Below, one piece after another: positions 1 to 7,608 of a stretch of DNA of 64,000 nt. Under the pieces are notes generated by a model. It was not told the DNA's origin and made no database searches. It saw only the letters and a list, made by a program, of their open reading frames with translations. Source of the stretch: Devosia sp. Leaf420 (GTDB lineage: Bacteria; Pseudomonadota; Alphaproteobacteria; Rhizobiales; Devosiaceae); contig NZ_LMQU01000012.1 in NCBI RefSeq assembly GCF_001425445.1, positions 20,278 to 84,277 of the forward strand, written 5' to 3'. The stretch's first letter is position 1. Each line of letters starts with the position of its first letter. Position numbers and translations under genes: made by a program.

Positions 1-300
1 GGTCGTGCCCATGGATTTGGCGGCTTCTGTAAGCGCAACCATTTCGGCATGCTTTGTTGGATCTGACTGCAGGCGAACCTCATTCTCTCCTTGGCCGACG
101 ACCTTACCGTTCAGCACGATCGCCGCTGCGATACCTGCTTTGCCACTTTCTGCTCTTGCTTGGAGTGCCCGATCGACCGCCTGTCGCATCGAGACATTCT
201 CAGCCTCCGAAACCGCTGGCTTGGAGGTGGGCGTGTCCGACGGGGAGGTATGGGCTTGAACTAGGTTGGCAGAAGGCTTTGGATCAGATCCGAAAGGCAT
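1..300 (-). CDS. Nucleoside/cytidine deaminase family protein, partial (3' end outside window)
   Basis: The reverse strand reads open from an ATG at 298-300 to the window edge, giving 100 residues. A GGAG ribosome site lies just upstream. After a polar, low-complexity head of about 37 residues comes a run typical of the zinc-dependent nucleoside deaminase fold: MRQAVDRAL, then AAAIVLNGKVVGQGEN, then TKHAEMVAL, whose His-Ala-Glu is the zinc ligand and proton-shuttle motif. The second zinc motif (PCxxC) would lie beyond the edge. Family members deaminate cytosine, guanine or related bases; the substrate cannot be read here. The head is longer than usual, and a second start at Met38 is possible. 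Confidence 0.75.
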   Translation of the reverse strand, partial: MPFGSDPKPSANLVQAHTSPSDTPTSKPAVSEAENVSMRQAVDRALQARAESGKAGIAAAIVLNGKVVGQGENEVRLQSDPTKHAEMVALTEAAKSMGTT

Positions 301-675
301 GTAAGGCTCCGAAGGTGTCGTAGCGAAATCCCCGAACCTCGTTCGAGTTGCTCACCACAAGCAGTCCTTCCATCCGAGAACTAAAAACACCCGTTTGGGA
401 GTAAGCCGCTAGCGCCTCTTCAAACGGCATCCATCACCCGAAAAATGAGATGCGACGTGTTGGCACATTGGACGATGGGATGCGGAAGAGTTGAGCTTAG
501 CCATGAGTTTTACGACATTGCTGCTTTTCGCGAGGCGCTAGCTATATGGCCGACCTGGAGAGTTCAGCTACATTGTCAGTCCGAATAGGAGCTTTGCATC
601 TCTCGCCCTTCACACTGAACTTTCGATTCCAGTACGCATTGAACTTCAGGTTCAACAATTCTATCGAAGTAAAAT
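301..675. other. Intergenic region without recognised genes
   Basis: This gap separates the leftward deaminase from the rightward DUF3606 remnant. It should hold the promoters of both. I see no convincing ORF, RNA gene or repeat in it. Base composition is more AT-rich than the operons further right. Confidence 0.5.
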
Positions 676-854
676 ATGTCGAACATATCCCAGGATCGCG
701 CTCGCGTTGAGGGCCGACAAGATCACGAAGTTCGTTACGAGGCCAAGAAGAAGAACGTGAGCAAAGAGGCGGTCAAAAGGCAGTCGAAGGCGCTGGAAAT
801 AGCCTGAGCAAGGTCGAGGAAAAGTTGGATCGCAAGCCTGATCTCTTGAGCTAG
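676..854 (+). pseudogene. DUF3606 small protein, interrupted by a one-base frameshift
   Basis: From ATG 676 the frame reads SNISQDRARVEG...HEVRYEAKKKNVSKEAV, the N-terminal half of DUF3606 proteins (DRxRV, EVRYW-like, VS). It then runs out of frame at an A run (775-778) and stops at 805-807. Adding one A to this run restores the family C-terminus, with KKAVEGAGNSLSKVEEKL followed by a stop at 852-854. DUF3606 proteins are about 55-60 residues, which fits the repaired length. Either the gene is broken or the assembly lost one base of a homopolymer. DUF3606 function is unknown; members are common in stress-related loci of rhizobia. Confidence 0.6.
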
Positions 855-979
855 ATCGCCCTTAACAACCACATTTAGTCGGCTAATTAATGAGGCAGAT
901 CTTCTTCAAGCTGCTTGAGGACACACGCCCAGCGGACAGCGCCGGGCTCAACTGCCAGCGCATCCGCGGGGCTCAAGAA

Positions 980-1231
980 TTATTCTTCGAGCGAATCATC
1001 GACATCGGTTTGCGGCCTGTCGCCACCACTGGCGAGTTCTTCATGCCACTGGCCTTGGTTGTCTTGATATTGAATGGCTTCGCTTTCACCTGCTAGCTGC
1101 TGGCGTTGCGCTGCTGAAACAGCAGCCTCATGGGCTGCCTGATGGGTGGGGAAAGTTTCCGAATAGACGTCGCCCACTTTGTAGGCAAAGCCACCATCGT
1201 GCTCAACTACATCGTACGTCACATGCGCCAT
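980..1231 (-). CDS. DUF2188-like small protein
   Basis: This 83-residue protein starts MAHVTYDVVEHDGGFAYKVG and continues with a Ser-x-x-Phe-x-Thr-x-x-Ala-x-x-Ala pattern, typical of DUF2188: a short beta hairpin followed by a helix that begins with an alternating Ala pattern. The C-terminal 30 residues are acidic and polar and probably disordered. There is no signal peptide or membrane segment. Function is unknown; such proteins are usually cytoplasmic and often found beside stress genes. It stands alone, with gaps on both sides. Confidence 0.6.
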   Translation of the reverse strand: MAHVTYDVVEHDGGFAYKVGDVYSETFPTHQAAHEAAVSAAQRQQLAGESEAIQYQDNQGQWHEELASGGDRPQTDVDDSLEE

Positions 1232-1491
1232 GCTCTAACTCCTTTGTGTCGACCTAAAAACTTTCATCGTCCCCCGGAGGTTGCTGGGACGCGGAGCGAA
1301 AGTTTTTGTACTGGACTGCTCGATCTCTGCACTAGATCTGCCTGACCATGATGCACTTCCACGTCGTTGCGCGACGGAAAGCTCAGCGCGAGTTTCCTTA
1401 GGCGCTTAATCGCATAACGCAGAACGTTCTACTGGCATGCATTCGGAGGAAGATCTCAACCAGTCACAGCGAGAGGCGACCGGTGATGCAG

Positions 1492-1716
1492 TCAAATTCT
1501 CCCAGAGCCTTCGACATGTGTGGTGTGCGTCGTCCCACTGGTCTCAAGCAGAGTGCACCCTGACTTGCTTAGTTCCGTGCCACCCTCGCGTTGCACCAGC
1601 AGCGCCAGCGAGAGCAGTTTGGCGAGATGGGCTGTATCCACATCCGAAGGAGGCTTTTCAGATTTGGACATTGCCAAGGTTCTAAGCTCTTCGGGTGTCA
1701 CGTCATAGTCAGTCAT
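1492..1716 (-). CDS. Small hypothetical protein
   Basis: The open frame extends to 1956, but the most sensible part begins at Met 1716 (MTDYDVTPEELRTLAMS). It has acidic N-terminal helices and an amphipathic stretch AHLAKLLSLALLVQREGG that could be the helix of a small winged-helix-like fold. The ribosome site is weak and I recognise no family. The longer version adds about 80 residues with no clear structure. It may be a chance ORF. Confidence 0.3.
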   Translation of the reverse strand: MTDYDVTPEELRTLAMSKSEKPPSDVDTAHLAKLLSLALLVQREGGTELSKSGCTLLETSGTTHTTHVEGSGRI

Positions 1717-2106
1717 AAAAGGTTCCATCGGTGGGCGGTCTGTCTGGGCGGTTAGCCCGAGGCTCAGTTTTTGGTCAGCGGCCGGATGTTCAAGTAACGC
1801 TGCAGGATACTCGACAAAAAGCCCCCCTCTGCCGCGCTCCAAAAATCTGTTCTCATACCACTCATGAAAAGCTGCCGTGCTTCGTCGTATGCGAAATGGG
1901 TTCGGTCCCTCAGAGCCATAATCTAGGCCGCTAGACACTGCCCGAATGAAAATCATTCTGAGCGGTCAATGGGGATGACGAGTAACCTGTGTTGTTCTCA
2001 CAGCAAAAGGAACACTACGATTTCCTGGCATTTGCCGAAGTGATCATGGCTCGGGCAACACGCACACCCGCTGAACATTTAAGCCTCATACTGAGGAGGC
2101 ATTTTC

Positions 2107-3891
2107 ATGAAGTTCAGCACTGCCCTTGCGACATTGGCAATACTCGGCGTCACACCTGTTTTTGCTCAGCAGGGCGATGGTACCGATCTGTCCTATTCCG
2201 TCAGCATTTTCAAACCGAACAAGGTCCTGCCCACGAGCGACAAACTGGCCCAGCTCAAAATTCCGGAAGGCTTTTCGGTCAAGCCTTTTGCAGCAGGCCT
2301 TGGCAATTCTCGCATCATCGCGGTCGCCGACGATGGCACTGTCTATGTCAGTCGGCGCGAAGAAGGTGACGTGCTGATGCTGCGGGACGAGGATGGCGAT
2401 GGGCGGGCCGATAAGGCGCCGGTGACCGTCGCCAATCGTCCGCAGACGCACGGCCTCGCCATTCACGATGGTAAGCTCTACATCGCGACGGCCAAGGAAA
2501 TCTTCGTAGGCGAAATCCAGGAAGACGGGACGCTTGGTGAGCTCGAACTGCTCGTCGGCGATTTGCCCGATGCCGGACAGCATCCTAACCGCGTGCTCGA
2601 GTTTGGGCCCGATGGCATGATCTATTATAGCGCCGGCTCGACCTGCAACGCCTGCAACGAGACAAATGCCGAAAATGCCACGATCCTCCGCATGGCGCCG
2701 GATGGCAAATCCCGTACCATTTTTGCGTCAGGCCTCCGCAATACAATCGGTTACGATTGGAATCCGACGACAGGCGAACTGTGGGGCCTCGATCACGGCA
2801 TCGACTTTCTCGGCGACGAGGTACAGCCCGAAGAACTGAACCTTCTCGAGCAGGGTAAGCAATATGGCTGGCCTCATGTGTTCGGTGAGGGCGATCTCTA
2901 TCCGCAAAGCAATCCGCCCGGTGGCATAACCAAGGAACAGTGGCGCGAGCAAAGCACACCAATGGTGATCGGCTATACGGCGCATGCCGCGCCGATGCAG
3001 ATGAAATTCTATGACGGCGCGTCGTTCCCCGCCGAATACCAGGGCGATGCCTTCGCAACCATGCGCGGTTCCTGGAACCGCAACCCGGCTTCTGGCTACG
3101 AGATTGTCCGGATTGATTTCGAAGATGGCAAGCCGGCTTCGATCGAGCCTTTCATCAGCGGCTTTTTGACCGATGACGGTACGACGCACATCGCGCGTCC
3201 CGTGGGTCTTGCCATTGCCAAGGATGGATCACTGCTGATGGCCGACGACGCCAATGGGGTGATTTATCGCATTGCTTATGAGGGCAATGAAGCGGCCGCC
3301 GAGGGCACCGACACGCCGCCGGCCGAGGTCATGGAAGAGCAGGCATCGCGCGGGGTCGGCGTGCCGCTCGCGCTCCAACGCGATGAAACTGCGGCCGAAG
3401 GCGTGCTCGATGTCATGTCGGGAACGATCGAAGCGGACGCCGCCATCCCCGAAAAACATAGCGATTATGCCGATGGTGTTTCTCCGGCGCTCTCCTGGAC
3501 TGCTGTCGATGGTGCAGCATCCTACGCTATCATCATGGAAGATCCGGACGCCAAGCCGATCACTCCATTCGTCCATTGGCTGGCTTGGAATATTCCTGGC
3601 TCGCTGACCCAGTTGCCGGAAGGTCTGCAGGAGCAACCCCGCCTGATGGAGCCTGAAGGCGTCATGCAGGGCCGCAACAGCGCTGGGACAAATGGCTATT
3701 TTGGCCCCAAGCCGCCCGTCGGTGATCCGCCACACCATTACCATTTCCAAGTATTGGCGCTCGATAAGGTTCTCGAACTTCCCGCGACCGCCGATCGCGA
3801 TGCGCTGCTCGATGCCATCGAGGGGCATGTGATCGGCAAGGGCGAGCTTGTCGGCACGTATCAGCAGACCATCGAGCCGCCCAAGCAGTAA
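2107..3891 (+). CDS. Exported PQQ-type sugar dehydrogenase fused to a PEBP (YbhB-like) domain
   Basis: The 594-residue product starts after GAGGAGG with a signal peptide (cut near residue 20, VFA/QQ). Residues about 50-390 form a six-bladed propeller of the GSDH/sorbosone dehydrogenase type, with recognisable stretches PEGFSVKPFA, QTHGLAIHDGKLYIA and FASGLRNTIGYDWNP. These enzymes use PQQ to oxidise sugars in the periplasm. An Ala/Glu-rich linker (about 392-412) leads to a phosphatidylethanolamine-binding domain: EDPDAKP near 478, HWLAWNIPG near 490, PPHHYHFQVLALD near 541. The two domains are normally separate proteins. It heads a + strand set with an esterase and a DUF4142 protein, all exported. 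Substrate unknown. Confidence 0.85.
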   Translation: MKFSTALATLAILGVTPVFAQQGDGTDLSYSVSIFKPNKVLPTSDKLAQLKIPEGFSVKPFAAGLGNSRIIAVADDGTVYVSRREEGDVLMLRDEDGDGRADKAPVTVANRPQTHGLAIHDGKLYIATAKEIFVGEIQEDGTLGELELLVGDLPDAGQHPNRVLEFGPDGMIYYSAGSTCNACNETNAENATILRMAPDGKSRTIFASGLRNTIGYDWNPTTGELWGLDHGIDFLGDEVQPEELNLLEQGKQYGWPHVFGEGDLYPQSNPPGGITKEQWREQSTPMVIGYTAHAAPMQMKFYDGASFPAEYQGDAFATMRGSWNRNPASGYEIVRIDFEDGKPASIEPFISGFLTDDGTTHIARPVGLAIAKDGSLLMADDANGVIYRIAYEGNEAAAEGTDTPPAEVMEEQASRGVGVPLALQRDETAAEGVLDVMSGTIEADAAIPEKHSDYADGVSPALSWTAVDGAASYAIIMEDPDAKPITPFVHWLAWNIPGSLTQLPEGLQEQPRLMEPEGVMQGRNSAGTNGYFGPKPPVGDPPHHYHFQVLALDKVLELPATADRDALLDAIEGHVIGKGELVGTYQQTIEPPKQ

Positions 3892-3927
3892 TTTTCTTTC
3901 ATCAAGATCATTTTCAAGGACCAAACA

Positions 3928-5067
3928 ATGACGATCCATAAAACACTTTTGGGTGGGCTGGTTTCGGCCGCCCTGATGACGACAGCGATGACAGGCGTCA
4001 TAGCCCAGGATGCGACGCCTGCCACACCCGCTGTACCAACAAACTCTGAAGCCGCAACGCCACCACCCATGCCCGCTTCGCCGAAGCCCGCGGCTGAAAT
4101 GGCGCAGCCCAATGCCGACATGAAGGCCGTACTCGATGCACTTGCCGAACTTGAGGCCAAGCCTTTCCATACGTTGAGCGTGCCTGAAGCACGTAACCAG
4201 GCCAGCCCTGCCGATGCTGCCCGGACAGTGCAGCGGGACAAGAAAATTCCGTCCGAGCCTGAAGCGCTTGTCGAAACCAAAGACATCGCTATTCCGGGCC
4301 CCATGGGTGCGCTGCCCGCCCGGGTCTATATGCCGCCCGATGCTGGCGAAGGCCCATTGCCGGTTATTGTCTATTTCCACGGCGGTGGCTGGGTGGTCGC
4401 CGATATCAATGTCTATGATTCAACCCCGCGGGCCCTCGCCATCGGTTCGAAGGCGATCGTGATCTCCGTCGATTATCGCCATGCCCCGGAATGGAAATTT
4501 CCGGCAGCACATGATGATGCCTGGACCGCCTATGAATGGGTGGTCGAAAACATCCACACCATGAATGGCGACGCTGCGCGGATCGCTGTGGCCGGAGAAA
4601 GTGCGGGAGCCAACCTTGCGGCCAATGTGGCACTGATGGCCAAGGATCGTGAAGCAACGCTGCCGGTCTATCAGTTGCTTGTCTATCCGATTGCAGGAAC
4701 AGACACTGAGACTGAGTCCTATCTCGAAAATGCCGAGGCCAAGCCGCTTGGCAAGCCCGACATGGAATGGTTCTTCGACCACGTTCTCGAAAACCCCGAA
4801 CAGGCCAGCGATCCGAGGCTCAATCTCGTTGGCCGCGACGATCTTGCAGGCCTGCCGCCAGCAACCGTGATTACCGCACAGATCGATCCGCTGCGCACCG
4901 AAGGCGAGACCTATGCAGAGGACCTCGACGCTGCCGGCGTTGCGGTCAATGCGCTGCACTACGACGGCGTGACCCACGAATTCTTCGGCATGGCCAAGGT
5001 CGTTCCCGAGGCGAAAGAGGCGGTTGATGCCGCGAACGCCGATCTCACCGCCGCTTTTGCCCAGTAA
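3928..5067 (+). CDS. Exported alpha/beta hydrolase, HSL-type esterase
   Basis: A 379-residue protein with an N-terminal signal peptide (cleavage near IAQDA), then a Pro/Ala/Thr-rich linker. The hydrolase core has HGGGW (about 151-155, oxyanion hole of the hormone-sensitive lipase family), the nucleophile elbow GESAGA (Ser about 225), Asp in AQIDPLRTEGE (about 319) and His in THEFFG (about 349), so the catalytic triad is complete. It should cleave short-chain esters in the periplasm or outside the cell. AAGGA precedes the ATG. It lies 36 bases after the PQQ-dehydrogenase/PEBP gene and 16 before a DUF4142 gene, so the three are probably co-transcribed. Confidence 0.88.
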   Translation: MTIHKTLLGGLVSAALMTTAMTGVIAQDATPATPAVPTNSEAATPPPMPASPKPAAEMAQPNADMKAVLDALAELEAKPFHTLSVPEARNQASPADAARTVQRDKKIPSEPEALVETKDIAIPGPMGALPARVYMPPDAGEGPLPVIVYFHGGGWVVADINVYDSTPRALAIGSKAIVISVDYRHAPEWKFPAAHDDAWTAYEWVVENIHTMNGDAARIAVAGESAGANLAANVALMAKDREATLPVYQLLVYPIAGTDTETESYLENAEAKPLGKPDMEWFFDHVLENPEQASDPRLNLVGRDDLAGLPPATVITAQIDPLRTEGETYAEDLDAAGVAVNALHYDGVTHEFFGMAKVVPEAKEAVDAANADLTAAFAQ

Positions 5068-5083
5068 CAGCCAGGAAAACAAA

Positions 5084-5647
5084 ATGACTCTTCGGATCAA
5101 AATCGCTGCCGCTGGCACAGCCGTGGCACTTTCTCTTGCCCTCTCCCCTTTGGCTTTGGCGCAGGACGTCCTCGCCAAGCCGGCCGGCGACGCGTCGCCG
5201 GTTTTCGTTGTTGATACGCCAAGCTTCCTCATGCAGACCATGAGCGCCAACCAGTTCGAAATCCAATCGAGCGAACTGGCCAAGCAAAAGGATCAGGAGG
5301 AAGCGATCAACGAGGCGGCCGACATGATCATTGCCGATCACAAGGCGGCGGGCGAAAAGCTCGACGCGCTCCTTGCAGATCATCCGGCAAAGCCGGACGA
5401 TATGCCGGCGCTGGCACCAAAGCATCAAAAGATGCTGGATCAGCTCGAGGCGGCCGACGGCGCGGACTTCAAAGCGCTTTACCTCGACATGCAGGTGCAA
5501 GCGCACATGGAAGCCGTGGCGCTGTTCCGGACCTATGCCGGTTCAGGTGATGATCAGACACTGGTGGGTTTTGCCAGAGAAACCTTGCCGGCGCTTGAAA
5601 CGCACTTGGCGCACGTCACGGCAATTGTGCACGGAGAGCACCGCTGA
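5084..5647 (+). CDS. Exported DUF4142 protein
   Basis: The chosen ATG at 5084 follows CAGGAAAAC; a longer frame would start inside the upstream gene. The 187-residue product has a signal peptide (LALSPLALAQ) and a four-helix, ferritin-like DUF4142 body: SFLMQTMSANQFEIQSSELA, then MIIADHKAAGEKL, then a C-terminal helix ETLPALETHLAHV. DUF4142 proteins are periplasmic, of unknown biochemical role and often linked to stress tolerance. It is the last gene of the probable operon beginning at 2107. Confidence 0.85.
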   Translation: MTLRIKIAAAGTAVALSLALSPLALAQDVLAKPAGDASPVFVVDTPSFLMQTMSANQFEIQSSELAKQKDQEEAINEAADMIIADHKAAGEKLDALLADHPAKPDDMPALAPKHQKMLDQLEAADGADFKALYLDMQVQAHMEAVALFRTYAGSGDDQTLVGFARETLPALETHLAHVTAIVHGEHR

Positions 5648-5667
5648 GATCGTAGCAATACGTGGCG

Positions 5668-5705
5668 CGTTATTCCACGCATTTGTCGATATGACTGGAA
5701 TAACG
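5668..5705. repeat. Inverted repeat CGTTATTCCA / TGGAATAACG
   Basis: A perfect 10-base inverted repeat with arms at 5668-5677 and 5696-5705 and an 18-base loop. It lies 20 bases after the DUF4142 stop codon, so it may end or protect that transcript. It has no T tract. Confidence 0.5.
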
Positions 5706-5733
5706 TGCTCGACCGAACGCATCTAAAAGTCTT

Positions 5734-5768
5734 CGTACGCCGCAAGAGAGTTTGTCTTGCGGCGTACG
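5734..5768. terminator. Strong bidirectional hairpin, probable terminator
   Basis: Perfect 14-base arms (CGTACGCCGCAAGA at 5734-5747 and its complement at 5755-5768) enclose a 7-base loop. On the reverse strand the hairpin is followed by a short T-rich run. It sits between convergent genes, where a two-way terminator is expected. Confidence 0.55.
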
Positions 5769-6077
5769 CCGGCGTTTGGACTATGGATTTCCCTGGGTAT
5801 GCGGACAGGCCCCCAATAGACAAGCCGACAACGCTGCACAGTGGCAACAGTGCCGGCAGTCCGACGATAAGCCTCAAGGGGCGTTGGTAGTGGCGACATT
5901 TCTATTGAGAATGGGGTTGCTATCGAGGTCGGAAATACCGGCTGATGCCCCGATAGTCGTCGTCGGCCTTGCCGCATGTGCGAGTTACCAGGCCGTCCCC
6001 TCGCCGAACAACAAGCGTGCGTCGACAGACACAAAGAGTTGCCTGGCCAAAACGTTTGCCCCGGCCAGGCTGTGGGA

Positions 6078-6311
6078 TTAGTAACGGCGAGCCGATTCCG
6101 CAGGCACTTCACCGATGGACATCGCGCGGAAGAAAGGAATGAGCTGGTAGACGGCAGAAAGGCCGACGAGAACATAAACGATCCGAGCCAGGGCGGCGTC
6201 CTGGCCGCCGAAGATGGATGCCACGAGGTCGAATTGGAATGCGCCGACGAGCAGCCAGTTCACGCCGCCTACGATGACGAGTAGCAGCGTTATGAGATTG
6301 AGGGCTTTCAT
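6078..6311 (-). CDS. DUF378 small membrane protein
   Basis: A 77-residue protein starting MKALNLITLLLVIVGGVNWL after GGAGAA. It has two membrane helices (about 5-27 and 42-62) with the DUF378 signature of a Gly-Gly-Val-Asn-Trp turn and a second helix IVYVLVGLSAVYQL. Function is unknown; members are short inner-membrane proteins. It stands alone, 136 bases downstream of the exonuclease III gene on the same strand. Confidence 0.85.
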   Translation of the reverse strand: MKALNLITLLLVIVGGVNWLLVGAFQFDLVASIFGGQDAALARIVYVLVGLSAVYQLIPFFRAMSIGEVPAESARRY

Positions 6312-6447
6312 AAAATTCTCCAATGTACATTTGGAGAACCTCACCGTGCATCGACAGTTCCGACGATTAACAAGCCACCGTTTCGAACTGCTCCTCGACC
6401 TGAAGTTGAGCCAATATTGGCCTGCAATCGAGGTGGCGTTTTCGGCG

Positions 6448-7221
6448 TCATGACCTCAGAACAATCCATGTTGGAGCGTGGTCGCTCGACTTCTCCCAGC
6501 CTCGAACATGACGATCGACGCCAGCAGCTTTGAGGCGTCCTGCAATAGCCGGTGCGAGCAGGAGGTGGTCGATCCGCAGACCGGCATCCCGGCCGTAGGC
6601 ATTCCGAAGATAGTCCCAGAACGTGTAGATCCGTTCATCTGGATGAAGTTTGCGAACCGCATCCGTCCAGCCTTGCTCGATGATTTTTCGGTAAGCGTCA
6701 CGCACCTCTGGCCTAAAAAGTGCATCGTAGACCCAGCGTTCCGGTTTGTAGACGTCCATTTCGGTGGGCATGACGTTGTAGTCGCCCGCTAAAATCACAG
6801 GCAGGTCCGTCGCCAGCAGTTCCTTCGCGTGCGCAGCAAACCGCTCCAACCATTTTAGCTTGTAGTCAAATTTTGGGCCTGGTGCCGGGTTGCCGTTCGG
6901 AAGGTAAAGGCAACCGATGATTATGCCTTCGACCGCAGCCTCGATGTACCGGCTGTGAAGGTCATCACGATCACCCGGAAGTCCCGTTCTGGTCTCGATT
7001 GGCACTGTCCCGCGGGCGAGAATTGCAACGCCGTTCCAGCTTTTCTGACCATGCCAGATGGCGCCAAATCCGGCAGCCTCGATAGCGGCAGCGGGAAAAC
7101 GCTCATCTGGAGATTTCAGCTCTTGCAAACAGACGACATCGGGCTCCGCCTCTTTAAGCCAGCGGAGAAGGACCGGCAGGCGGCCATTGACGCCATTGAC
7201 GTTATAGGTGGCGATCTTCAT
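6448..7221 (-). CDS. xthA: Exodeoxyribonuclease III
   Basis: 257 residues from MKIATYNVNG, the canonical start of the ExoIII/AP-endonuclease family; the frame extends further upstream but without family sequence. The catalytic set is visible: Asn8/Asn10 region, Glu34 (LQELKSP), Asp147 and Asn149 (GDYNV), and the terminal Asp247-His248 (SSDHAP). It cleaves abasic sites and trims 3' ends in base-excision repair, with Mg2+. It begins 10 bases after a small hypothetical gene on the same strand, so the two are likely co-transcribed. Confidence 0.93.
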   Translation of the reverse strand: MKIATYNVNGVNGRLPVLLRWLKEAEPDVVCLQELKSPDERFPAAAIEAAGFGAIWHGQKSWNGVAILARGTVPIETRTGLPGDRDDLHSRYIEAAVEGIIIGCLYLPNGNPAPGPKFDYKLKWLERFAAHAKELLATDLPVILAGDYNVMPTEMDVYKPERWVYDALFRPEVRDAYRKIIEQGWTDAVRKLHPDERIYTFWDYLRNAYGRDAGLRIDHLLLAPAIAGRLKAAGVDRHVRGWEKSSDHAPTWIVLRS

Positions 7222-7231
7222 CTCGAACGGC

Positions 7232-7540
7232 CTAGAGCTGATCGTTGTCAGGGCCCTTTGTTTCGCCGACCCTTCTAGCCAGAGCCGTAAACGACGGCAT
7301 ACTTGCGCCATCTCGGTTGTTATTGGCGAGCCGAAGCAGCCGAGCGGGAAAGGCGATGGCGTCGCGATGGGCTGGCGACAGGTCTTCGGAAACGCGATCG
7401 TCGCCCAAGACAATTTGCTCCGATCGAGCAAGACATTGGTCGATTTCCTCGATGGAAACGAGGCCTTTGGCGACCAGCATTTGATTCAAGCCTGCTATGG
7501 CCATCAGGAGGCCTTCGAGTTGCAGATTGGCGGTGTTCAT
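7232..7540 (-). CDS. Conserved-looking small hypothetical protein
   Basis: 102 residues from MNTANLQLEGLLMAIAGLN, with GGAG nine bases upstream. The first half is helical (LVAKGLVSIEEIDQCLARSEQIVL), resembling a short helical regulator or adaptor. The C-terminal half carries a helix AIAFPARLLRLANNN and a polar tail. There is no signal peptide. It lies between the glycan operon and exonuclease III on the same strand. I do not recognise the family. Confidence 0.6.
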   Translation of the reverse strand: MNTANLQLEGLLMAIAGLNQMLVAKGLVSIEEIDQCLARSEQIVLGDDRVSEDLSPAHRDAIAFPARLLRLANNNRDGASMPSFTALARRVGETKGPDNDQL

Positions 7541-7608
7541 TATCCGGGCTCCTCTTGTTGGACAGGAACGAGCCGTCAGCCTTGCCGTTGCGATGGCAAA
7601 AACCCCTA

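Larger units (their letters stand above)
5648..6077. other. Intergenic region with two inverted repeats
   Basis: No gene is recognised between the DUF4142 gene (+) and the DUF378 gene (-), which converge here. The region holds two inverted repeats listed separately (5668-5705 and 5734-5768). Short ORFs on either strand have no family resemblance. Confidence 0.5.

Noticed and set aside
1660..1710. CCAAGG followed by CGTCAT as a ninth ECF-type promoter
   Set aside because: The spacing is several bases longer than the uniform 16 of the eight real sites, the -35 is GCCAAG and it lies within a doubtful ORF.
3229..4380. Long minus-strand open frame (383 codons)
   Set aside because: Antisense to the PQQ-dehydrogenase fusion and esterase genes, both with complete catalytic motifs.
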